Source: Bacteroidales bacterium UBA7258
GTDB taxonomy: Bacteria > Bacteroidota > Bacteroidia > Bacteroidales > UBA932
Length of the DNA: 13,499 bases
NCBI GenBank assembly: GCA_002472565.1
Contig: DKSK01000013.1
Coordinates: forward strand, 1-13,499
Direction: 5' to 3'
The notes under the pieces were generated by a model. That model had not been told where the DNA came from. It searched no databases and saw only the letters and a program-made list of their open reading frames with translations. Below are positions 7,796 to 13,499 of the stretch, in pieces. The position numbers and the translations under genes are program-made. Numbering within the stretch: position 1 is the first letter of the stretch; the number at the start of each line of letters is the position of its first letter.

Positions 7796-7803
7796 CAAAA
7801 ATA
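7796..7803 (-). promoter_or_regulatory. candidate cas operon promoter (-7 box)
   Basis: The minus strand reads TATTTTTG, matching the Bacteroidota -7 consensus TAnnTTTG. It would start RNA near 7790, about 44 bases before the cas3 ATG. No TTTG lies 19-21 bases upstream; that position falls inside the inverted repeat at 7812-7832. The promoter may thus be weak or controlled. The call is an inference from a short motif and its position. Confidence 0.45.
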
Positions 7804-7811
7804 TATGCTCA

Positions 7812-7832
7812 AAATGCCAAGCTGTGGCATTT
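7812..7832. repeat. inverted repeat, operator candidate for cas promoter
   Basis: AAATGCCA and TGGCATTT form perfect 8-base arms around AGCTG. A second palindrome TTTGGCCAAA (7830-7839) overlaps the right arm. The element lies over the place where the -33 box of the cas promoter should be, a classic place for a dimeric regulator to bind. It could also fold as a hairpin in RNA, but no U-tract that suits a terminator follows directly. Confidence 0.6.
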
Positions 7833-7879
7833 GGCCAAAAATTTTTGATTTTTTGCGAAAAATGTGAGGAAGACCCCCC

Positions 7880-7916
7880 AAAAAACCAGCGGGGACCCGG
7901 TTGAGGGTTCCCGCTG
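7880..7916 (-). terminator. Rho-independent terminator of the opt-pepT operon
   Basis: On the minus strand CAGCGGG and CCCGCTG pair, with an inner ACCC/GGGT helix, and six T residues follow (7885-7880). The hairpin begins 38 bases past the pepT stop. It would insulate the cas operon promoter from read-through. Confidence 0.88.
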
Positions 7917-7953
7917 AGTGTGGGCGTTGGGCCGGGGAGGAATGCGTCCCGGT

Positions 7954-9174
7954 CTATTCTGCTTCGAAGAGGGCGATGATGTTGCGGATGACTTCGGAGG
8001 CCTTCTCGATGCTCTCCAACGGTACGAATTCGAGGCGGCCGTGGAAGTTGAGACCGCCGGCGAAGATGTTCGGGCAAGGCAGCCCCATGAAACTGAGGTT
8101 GGCTCCGTCGGTGCCGCCGCGGATCGGCTGGATCTTGGCCTTTATGCCGGCCTCCTCCATGGCTTTGACCGCCTTCTCGACGATGTGCCAATGCGGCAGG
8201 ACTTGTTCCTTCATGTTGTAGTACTGGTCCTTGACAGTGGCTGTGCAGGTTCCTTCGCCATATTTGGCGTTGATGAAGTCGGCGACGGTCTGGATGAACT
8301 TCTTTTTCTCCTCGAATTTTTCGCGGTCATGGTCGCGGATGATGTAGCTGAAGTCGGCTTCTTCGACGCTGCCTTTGAAGCTGATGATGTGGTAGAAGCC
8401 TTCGTAGCCCTCGGTATACTCCGGTCTCTGCTCCACCGGAAGCATGGCGTTGAATTCCTGGGCTATGATTATGGCGTTCTTCATCTTCCCCTTGGCGTAG
8501 CCCGGATGGACGTTGCGGCCCTGGATATGGATCTTGGCGGAGGCGGCGTTGAAGTTCTCGCACTCCAGTTCGCCGACTTCTCCCCCGTCCATGGTGTAGG
8601 CGTAGTCTGCGCCGAATTTCTTCACGTCGAATTTGACTACGCCTCGGCCGATTTCCTCGTCAGGGGTGAAGCCAACCTTGATTTCGCCGTGCTTGAATTC
8701 AGGATGCTCCCTCATGTATTGGACGGCATTCATGATCGCGGCCACCCCGGCCTTGTCGTCTGCCCCGAGAAGTGTGGTCCCGTCCGTGGTGATGAGGGTC
8801 TGGCCCTTGTACTTGGTCATTTCCGGGAAAACTTCTGGATCGAGGTAGGCGCCGGTGCCTTTGAGAAGGATTTTCCCTCCGTCGTAATTCTCTATGATCT
8901 GAGGCTTTATCTGGTCCCCGGGTGCATCGGGAGCCGTGTCGACATGGGAGATGAAGCCTATCTTAGGGACCTTTTTCTCGGTGTTGGCAGGCACCGTCGC
9001 CATGACATAGCCATATTCATCGAGTTCGGCTTTTACTCCCATGGCTTCGAGTTCATCCCGAAGCATTTTGAGGAGGTTCAGCTGTTTGGCCGTGGACGGC
9101 TGGCTTTGGGAGTCTTCGTCTGACTGCGTGTCGACGGAGACATATCTTAGGAATCTGTCTATGAGCTTTTCCAT
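7954..9174 (-). CDS. pepT: peptidase T (tripeptide aminopeptidase)
   Basis: Cytoplasmic zinc aminopeptidase of the M20 family that removes the N-terminal residue from tripeptides. The 406-residue length is close to that of E. coli PepT. The ligands of the two-metal site are visible: H77 and D79 (ISHVDTAPD), D139/D140 (LLGADDKAG), E173-E174 (TPDEEIGRG), D196 (YTMDGGE) and H378 (NFHGR). The dimerisation domain lies between about residues 205 and 320 and includes NVHPGYAKGKM. The gene begins 13 bases after the stop of the peptide transporter gene and must share its mRNA. A strong terminator follows. The opposite strand has a long open frame, an artefact of codon bias. Confidence 0.96.
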   Translation of the reverse strand: MEKLIDRFLRYVSVDTQSDEDSQSQPSTAKQLNLLKMLRDELEAMGVKAELDEYGYVMATVPANTEKKVPKIGFISHVDTAPDAPGDQIKPQIIENYDGGKILLKGTGAYLDPEVFPEMTKYKGQTLITTDGTTLLGADDKAGVAAIMNAVQYMREHPEFKHGEIKVGFTPDEEIGRGVVKFDVKKFGADYAYTMDGGEVGELECENFNAASAKIHIQGRNVHPGYAKGKMKNAIIIAQEFNAMLPVEQRPEYTEGYEGFYHIISFKGSVEEADFSYIIRDHDREKFEEKKKFIQTVADFINAKYGEGTCTATVKDQYYNMKEQVLPHWHIVEKAVKAMEEAGIKAKIQPIRGGTDGANLSFMGLPCPNIFAGGLNFHGRLEFVPLESIEKASEVIRNIIALFEAE

Positions 9175-9187
9175 TATGTATTGATTT

Positions 9188-11137
9188 TTAGTTGTTTTCT
9201 TCGACTTTCGCTTTCATGGAAGATACGGTCATGTACACGATCAGGCAGATGAGGGCCGCAAGGGCAAGCCACTCGGCACCGGTGGTTCCGTTCCACTTCT
9301 CCATGAACCAGTCAACATTCATGAATTTAAGGATTGCGCTTACTACTCCCATGAGGGCGCCGCCTGCGATGAAACCGGAGGCGATGAGGGTGCCTTTCTG
9401 CTGGCGAGCTTCATTGACTTTCTTGTCCGTGCTGCGGCTGCTGACGAACCATGAGACTGCGCCTCCGATGAGGAGAGGTAGGTTGAGGTCCAGAGGGATG
9501 AACATGCCGAGGGCGAAGGCCAGTGCGCTGACTCCCAGCCAGTTGAGAAGCAGGGCGAGGACGGCTCCGATGCCGTAGAGCATCCATGGGGCGCCTTCTC
9601 CGCTCATCATCGGTCCGATGAGGGCTGCCATGGCATTGGCCTGAGGAGCCGCGAGGGCGCTGTCGCCCGTGAAACCGTATGTCTTGTTGAGGACGAGCAT
9701 GACGCCGCAGACGGTGGCCGCCGCAACAATGGTCCCGATGAATTTCCAGCTTTCCTGCTTGCGCGGAGTCGTTCCTATCCAATATCCTATTTTAAGGTCG
9801 GTCACGAAAGAGCCTGCCATGGAAAGCGCCGTGCATACGACACCTCCGATAATGAGACAGGCGGCCATGCCCGTATTGCCTTTGAGGCCGACGGCTACGA
9901 GTATGACGCTTGCGATTATGAGGGTCATCAGGGTCATGCCGCTGACAGGGTTGCTGCCGACGATGGCTATGGCGTTTGCCGCTACAGTCGTGAAGAGGAA
10001 GGAGATGACGCCTACGATGACAAGGCCTATGAGGGCCTGCCATATGTTGTTGACGACTCCGCCTAAGGCGAAGAAGCCGAAGATCGCAAGCAAGGCGAGG
10101 ACGATTCCATAGACGACTTTGTTCATGGGAATGTCTTCTTCCGTGCGGTCGGCCTTCTCTCCCTGGACGCTCTTGCCCTTGAAGCTGCTTGCAGCCAGTC
10201 CGATGGCCGACTTGATGACTCCGAAAGATTTGACGATGCCGATGATTCCAGCCATTGCGATGCCTCCGATGCCGATCGGACGCGCGTAGGTCGTGAAAAT
10301 GTTTTCAGGGCTCAGGCCTGCCGCCATGTCGGCAGGAAGTACGTAGCCGATGAGCGGGATGATGAAGAGCCATACGAGGAAGGAACCGCAGCAGATGATG
10401 AGGGCATATTTCAGGCCTACTATGTAGCCCAGGCCGAGGACTGCCGCCCCGGTGTTGAGCTTGACGACGATTTTGGCCTTGTCTGCGATTGTCTGGCCGA
10501 CTTCGACTATCCTTGTGGAGACGGTTTCGGCCCAGAGCCCGAAGGTCGAGACTATGAAGTCATAAAGACCTCCGACAAGGCCGCTCAGAATAAGGGTCAT
10601 GGCGCCTTTTCCTCCGCCTTCGCCGCTTACGAGGACCTGGGTCGTGGCCGTGGCCTCAGGGAAAGGATATTTTCCGTGCATCTCCTTGACGAAATATTTG
10701 CGGAAGGGGATGAGGAAGAGGATTCCGAGGACTCCTCCGAGGAAGGAAGAAAGGAACATCTGCCAGAAGTTCACATCTACACCCAATATATATATGGCCG
10801 GCAGGGTGAAGATCGCTCCGGCGACAACGGCTCCGGAGCAGCCTCCGATTGACTGGATGATGACGTTCTGACCGAGGCCTCCGGCTTTTCCGAGGGCGCC
10901 CGTGACTCCGACTGCTATTATTGCGATAGGAATCGCCGCTTCGAAGACCTGGCCGACCTTGAGGCCGAGATAGGCTGCCGCCGCCGAGAAGATTATCACC
11001 ATAGCTATTCCCATGGCAACGGAATATGGCGTCACTTCGGGATAATTCTTAGCCGGCTCGAGCAGCGGCTTGTACTTTTCGCCGGGCGCCAATTCCCTGT
11101 GGGCGTTTTCCGGCAGTCTTAGGTTCTTTTTTTCCAT
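9188..11137 (-). CDS. OPT-family oligopeptide transporter
   Basis: Integral inner-membrane transporter of the OPT superfamily, likely importing short peptides by cation symport. The 649-residue product has a short hydrophilic N-terminus (about 1-37), then many hydrophobic segments, for example 38-58, 67-82, 92-119, 127-145 and a last one near 623-638. A PFPEATATTQVL block (158-169) matches the PFPEGTA-type motif of prokaryotic OPT proteins. The tail MKAKVEENN is charged. The exact substrate cannot be read from sequence; some OPT members carry metal chelates instead. The pairing with pepT in one operon favours peptides. A TATATTTG -7 box and a palindrome lie upstream, facing a divergent gene. 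Confidence 0.92.
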   Translation of the reverse strand: MEKKNLRLPENAHRELAPGEKYKPLLEPAKNYPEVTPYSVAMGIAMVIIFSAAAAYLGLKVGQVFEAAIPIAIIAVGVTGALGKAGGLGQNVIIQSIGGCSGAVVAGAIFTLPAIYILGVDVNFWQMFLSSFLGGVLGILFLIPFRKYFVKEMHGKYPFPEATATTQVLVSGEGGGKGAMTLILSGLVGGLYDFIVSTFGLWAETVSTRIVEVGQTIADKAKIVVKLNTGAAVLGLGYIVGLKYALIICCGSFLVWLFIIPLIGYVLPADMAAGLSPENIFTTYARPIGIGGIAMAGIIGIVKSFGVIKSAIGLAASSFKGKSVQGEKADRTEEDIPMNKVVYGIVLALLAIFGFFALGGVVNNIWQALIGLVIVGVISFLFTTVAANAIAIVGSNPVSGMTLMTLIIASVILVAVGLKGNTGMAACLIIGGVVCTALSMAGSFVTDLKIGYWIGTTPRKQESWKFIGTIVAAATVCGVMLVLNKTYGFTGDSALAAPQANAMAALIGPMMSGEGAPWMLYGIGAVLALLLNWLGVSALAFALGMFIPLDLNLPLLIGGAVSWFVSSRSTDKKVNEARQQKGTLIASGFIAGGALMGVVSAILKFMNVDWFMEKWNGTTGAEWLALAALICLIVYMTVSSMKAKVEENN

Positions 11138-11151
11138 TGGTGTTCATTAGT

Positions 11152-11167
11152 CTCCCTCGTTTGGGAG
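11152..11167 (-). other. small hairpin in opt 5' untranslated region
   Basis: CTCCC and GGGAG can pair around a 6-base loop, between the predicted RNA start and the ATG at 11137. It is short and may be chance; it would place structure near the 5' end of the transporter mRNA. Confidence 0.35.
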
Positions 11168-11177
11168 TGACCAGACA

Positions 11178-11185
11178 CAAATATA
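11178..11185 (-). promoter_or_regulatory. -7 box of opt-pepT promoter
   Basis: The minus strand reads TATATTTG, an exact match to TAnnTTTG, about 40 bases before the start codon. No TTTG is found 19-21 bases upstream; the palindrome at 11196-11207 lies there instead. This suggests a promoter that needs an activator, or a blocked one. Confidence 0.6.
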
Positions 11186-11195
11186 ATAAAAATCA

Positions 11196-11207
11196 TCCTG
11201 TACAGGA
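11196..11207. repeat. perfect 12-base palindrome between divergent promoters
   Basis: TCCTGTACAGGA is its own reverse complement. It sits 10 bases upstream of the opt -7 box, over the expected -33 position, and 12 bases upstream of the -33 box of the divergent desulfidase gene. That placement would let one dimeric regulator act on both directions. Confidence 0.6.
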
Positions 11208-11219
11208 GGATGCAGGCGC

Positions 11220-11250
11220 TTTGTTTTATTGGCGCTTATTCCTAAATTTG
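11220..11250 (+). promoter_or_regulatory. Bacteroidota-type promoter of the cysteine desulfidase gene
   Basis: TTTG (11220-11223), 19 bases, then TAAATTTG (11243-11250) matches the consensus exactly. RNA would begin near 11257, about 40 bases before the ATG at 11298. This rules out the upstream in-frame TTG at 11229 as the start, since it lies inside the promoter. Confidence 0.8.
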
Positions 11251-11297
11251 GCCTTGTTCAGCGGGCCGCCTCGGCCGAGCGCTGGCGAACCATAGCC

Positions 11298-12611
11298 ATG
11301 ACACAGAGAGAAAAAGAAATAATCGACATTATCCATTGCGAAGTCAAGCCTGCCCTTGGCTGTACCGAACCGATTGCCGTCGCCCTTGCGACAGCCAAAG
11401 CCGTTGAGGTCCTCGCATCTTTGGCCTGCCTTGACAAGGAGCCTCTTTGGAGGAAAAAGGCTGATTTTAAGATAGAAGTCGGAGTAAGCGGCAACATCCT
11501 TAAGAACGGAATGGGCGTGGGCATACCGGGTACGGGCATGATCGGGATGCCGATAGCCGCCGCCCTTGGAGCCGTCTGCGGGAAGTCTTCCTACGGACTT
11601 GAGGTCCTGAAAGATCTTTGCAAGGAATCAGTCGGCAGGGCGAAGGAGCTCGAGAAGGCAGGCAGGGTCAAGATTTTCATGGCTGACACGCCGAAGAAGC
11701 TCTATGTCGAGGCCAAGGTTTCGCTTGACGGACATGAGGCGGAGGCCGTCGTGGAGGATGCTCATGACCATATAGCTGAAACTTCCTTCGACGGCAAGGT
11801 CCTTTTCTCTGATCATCTGCCTGCCACCGAAGAAAGTTGTGACCGTTCTCGTTACGGGCTCTCGGTCAGGGAAATATATGATTTCGCTAAGACTGCCGCC
11901 TTCGAGGACATCAAGTTCATCCTGGATGACAAGGTCTGTAATCTTGCCTTGGCGGATGAGGGGCTCAAAGGGGACTATGGCCTCCGTGTCGGCAAAACTA
12001 TCATGGCGAATCAGGACAGGGTTTTCGGGGACGATTTCATGAGCTACGCCATGGCCATGACTGCCGCCGCTTCGGATGCGAGGATGGATGGTTGTCCGCT
12101 TCCGGCGATGAGTAATTCAGGCAGCGGGAATCAGGGGATTACCGTCAGTATGCCTGTGATTTCTTATGCAATCCGCTATGGAGTTGATGATGAGTCTTTG
12201 GCCAGAGCTTTGATACTGAGCAATTTGATAGCCATTCATATCAAGTCTTATCTCGGGAAGCTGTCGGCTCTGTGCGGCTGCGTTGTCGCGTCGACTGGTT
12301 CTTCCTGTGGCATCGTGTTCATGAGGGGAGGTTCTTATGGGCAGGTTTGTGCTGCTATCAAGAATATGGTGGGGAATATCACGGGGATGGTTTGCGACGG
12401 GGCCAAGGTAGGCTGTGCCATGAAGGTGGCTTCCGGGGTATGTAGTTCCATCCAGTCAGCCGTGCTTGCCCTGGGCGGGATTTGCGCGACGAAGCATGAC
12501 GGTATCGTGGATGACGATATCGAGAAGACTATCATGAATTTGGGTGAGATCGGAAGGGTCGGGATGCAGTCGACCGATAAGCTCATCCTCAATATTATGT
12601 CCTGTAAATAA
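11298..12611 (+). CDS. L-cysteine desulfidase family protein (UPF0597, CyuA/YhaM-like)
   Basis: Related to iron-sulfur L-cysteine desulfidases, which split cysteine to sulfide, ammonia and pyruvate, and to the alpha part of L-serine dehydratase. The 437-residue product starts MTQREKEIIDIIHCEV and quickly shows the hallmark LGCTEPIAVALATAKA (20-35). Candidate cluster cysteines are C22, C326 (LSALCGC), C366 and C373 (MVCDGAKVGC). The 40- and 7-residue spacing of the last three agrees with the archaeal enzyme as I recall it. The glycine-rich PAMSNSGSGNQG block is also typical. Start choice: the ATG lies downstream of the consensus promoter, while the longer TTG frame does not. Substrate (cysteine or serine) is inferred from family. 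It diverges from the peptide transport operon. Confidence 0.9.
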   Translation: MTQREKEIIDIIHCEVKPALGCTEPIAVALATAKAVEVLASLACLDKEPLWRKKADFKIEVGVSGNILKNGMGVGIPGTGMIGMPIAAALGAVCGKSSYGLEVLKDLCKESVGRAKELEKAGRVKIFMADTPKKLYVEAKVSLDGHEAEAVVEDAHDHIAETSFDGKVLFSDHLPATEESCDRSRYGLSVREIYDFAKTAAFEDIKFILDDKVCNLALADEGLKGDYGLRVGKTIMANQDRVFGDDFMSYAMAMTAAASDARMDGCPLPAMSNSGSGNQGITVSMPVISYAIRYGVDDESLARALILSNLIAIHIKSYLGKLSALCGCVVASTGSSCGIVFMRGGSYGQVCAAIKNMVGNITGMVCDGAKVGCAMKVASGVCSSIQSAVLALGGICATKHDGIVDDDIEKTIMNLGEIGRVGMQSTDKLILNIMSCK

Positions 12612-12628
12612 GAGCGCGCGGGCCTCAT

Positions 12629-12643
12629 CCGGGCCCTGCCCGG
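12629..12643 (+). terminator. weak terminator-like hairpin after the desulfidase gene
   Basis: CCGGGC and GCCCGG pair around CCT, 17 bases past the stop codon. Neighbouring GC-rich segments allow competing folds. No U-tract follows, so intrinsic termination is doubtful, and some read-through toward the rRNA promoter is possible. Confidence 0.35.
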
Positions 12644-12674
12644 GCTTGTCTGGGGCTTAATCTCGGGCCGGAGT

Positions 12675-12696
12675 GAAATTTTTTCGAAAAATTTTC
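12675..12696. repeat. AT-rich inverted repeat upstream of the rRNA promoter
   Basis: GAAA-T-TTTTT and AAAAA-T-TTTC form arms around CG, with a single T-T mismatch. It ends 8 bases before the -33 TTTG. It may act as an UP-like A/T element for the strong rRNA promoter, or as a bidirectional hairpin. Confidence 0.5.
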
Positions 12697-12704
12697 AAGA
12701 AAAA

Positions 12705-12735
12705 TTTGCGGATAACAAAAAAGTCCCTATCTTTG
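12705..12735 (+). promoter_or_regulatory. Bacteroidota-type promoter of the 23S rRNA gene
   Basis: TTTG (12705-12708), exactly 19 bases, then TATCTTTG (12728-12735) fits the consensus perfectly. RNA should start near 12741. An A/T-rich stretch precedes it, as expected for a strong stable-RNA promoter. Confidence 0.82.
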
Positions 12736-12740
12736 CAGTC

Positions 12741-12970
12741 CCATTTCGAAAGAAGTACGACTTCCAGATGAAATGGAGAGAGTACATTGACAACATTGAG
12801 AGAGAATAAGAGGTAAGAATTAGAAACAGAATCAGTTTGAAGATCTAAGATATAAAGAGAGTTTTTTCGAATATGTTGGATCGGGGAACTGCAATTTCAA
12901 GGCAAACGAGCAAAACGAATTGAAGACGCCGCATGGAGGGATCCGTGCGGAGATGTCGCGAGATTCACGA
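12741..12970 (+). ncRNA. 23S rRNA precursor leader with boxA-like element and hairpins
   Basis: About 230 transcribed bases before the mature 23S, with no protein or tRNA gene. At the predicted RNA 5' end CCATTTC (12741-12747) pairs with GAAATGG (12770-12776), and within it GAAG pairs with CTTC around a 5-base loop. Next comes GTACATTGACAACATTG (12782-12798), like the boxA-type motif of Bacteroidota rRNA spacers that supports antitermination. At 12929-12950 CCGCATGGA pairs with TCCGTGCGG (one G-U) under a GGGA loop of GNRA type. The last 20 or so bases probably form half of the processing stem whose partner follows the 23S, outside the window. Confidence 0.65.
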
Positions 12971-13499
12971 AGAAAGCGAGAGAAGGGCGAATGGAGGATG
13001 CCTTGGCTTCCGAAGACGAAGAAGGACGCGGTAAGCTGCGAAAATGTCCGGGGATCGGCAAACACGAATTGATCCGGACGTGTCCGAATGGGGCAACCCG
13101 GCGCGCTGAAGGCGCGTCACCAGAGCGATCTGGGGTGAACGCAGGGAACTGAAACATCTTAGTACCTGCAGGAAAAGAAAGAAAGATCGATGTCCTGAGT
13201 AGTGGCGATCGAAAGGGACGGAGCCTAAACCGTCCGGTTCAAGGACCGGGCGGGGTTGTAGGGGTTTCCAAAGGAATTCAACCGGGAACTGGAAGGGCAT
13301 GGAAATGTCCGGCGAAGAGGGTGACACCCCCGTACAGGCGACCGGTTGGGACAGGGAGACTACCTGAGTAGGGCGGGACACGTGGAATCCTGTCTGAAAC
13401 AGCGAGGACCATCTCGCAAGGCTAAACACTTCCGGAAGACCGATAGTGAACCAGTACCGTGAGGGAAAGGTGGGAAGCACCCCGAACAGGGGAGTGAAA
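12971..13499 (+). rRNA. rrl: 23S ribosomal RNA, 5' part (cut by window end)
   Basis: Large-subunit rRNA, domain I. Conserved blocks in the right order include GGCGAATGGAGGATGCC near the 5' end, GGGAACTGAAACATCTTAGTA, the GGGTGACACCCCCGTACA segment, GAGTAGGGCGGGACACGTGG, then CCGATAGTGAACCAGTACCG and GTGAGGGAAAGG. By comparison with E. coli, GGATG at about base 30 sets the start near 12971, within about 10 bases. Its 3' part lies beyond the right edge. Open frames on the opposite strand are not genes. There is no 16S or tRNA between its promoter and its start. Confidence 0.95.

Noticed and set aside
7747..7953. A regulatory mini-CRISPR or small toxin-antitoxin RNA upstream of cas3
   Set aside because: No match to the visible repeat part was found there. 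The region is explained by the pepT terminator, an inverted repeat and a promoter box.
7954..7990. Extra gene or accessory protein in the cas operon
   Set aside because: All gaps in the cas operon are 21 bases or less, the gene set is the standard I-C one, and pepT beyond the terminator is a core metabolic gene without link to CRISPR.
7918..9123. 401-codon open frame on the plus strand
   Set aside because: It lies wholly opposite pepT, whose metal ligands and length are all intact. Its protein is rich in repeated V, D, G and F with no recognisable family, as expected for a mirror frame of a GC-biased gene.
11229..11297. N-terminal extension of the desulfidase gene from TTG at 11229
   Set aside because: The TTG lies between the -33 and -7 boxes of an exact consensus promoter, upstream of the likely RNA start. 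The family-like N-terminus begins at the ATG at 11298.
12965..13480. 171-codon minus-strand open frame and smaller ones nearby
   Set aside because: They are antisense to conserved 23S rRNA sequence. Such frames are often wrongly annotated as proteins in databases.

Overview
The window looks like a chromosomal segment of a Bacteroidota bacterium, probably Bacteroidales. Two promoters match the Bacteroides-type consensus exactly (TTTG, 19 bases, TAnnTTTG), at 11220-11250 and 12705-12735. Start codons lack Shine-Dalgarno sites and instead sit behind A-rich stretches. The 23S rRNA leader carries a boxA-like ATTGACA motif. Genus cannot be set from the sequence alone.

Left half (1-7803), all on the minus strand: a complete type I-C CRISPR-Cas operon in the order cas3, cas5, cas8c, cas7, cas4, cas1, cas2. 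It is followed by a terminator, a leader of about 145 bases, and the first 21 bases of the first CRISPR repeat; the rest of the array lies beyond the left edge. Cas3 supplies the HD nuclease and helicase, Cas5-Cas7-Cas8c form Cascade, Cas4-Cas1-Cas2 acquire spacers, and Cas5 replaces the missing Cas6 in crRNA processing. Inside cas8c an A-rich internal start would give a separate 121-residue Cas11c small subunit. Genes overlap or lie at most 21 bases apart. The operon seems to start from a promoter near 7796-7803 that has a strong inverted repeat over its upstream half.

Middle (7880-12643): a housekeeping block of visibly more GC-rich genes. An OPT-family oligopeptide transporter and pepT (tripeptide aminopeptidase) form a minus-strand operon that ends in a clear Rho-independent terminator. 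Diverging from it is a plus-strand L-cysteine desulfidase family gene (UPF0597/CyuA type). The shared intergenic region holds both promoters and a perfect 12-base palindrome. Together the genes suggest peptide uptake, cleavage and cysteine breakdown.

Right end (12705-13499): a consensus promoter, a structured leader of about 230 bases and the first ~529 bases of a 23S rRNA gene. No 16S rRNA or tRNA lies between the promoter and the 23S, so this appears to be an unlinked 23S gene, unless the assembly is chimeric here.

The best leads are the internal Cas11c start, the apparently unlinked 23S gene with its own promoter, and the two uncharacterised inverted-repeat operator candidates. I found no wholly new gene system.
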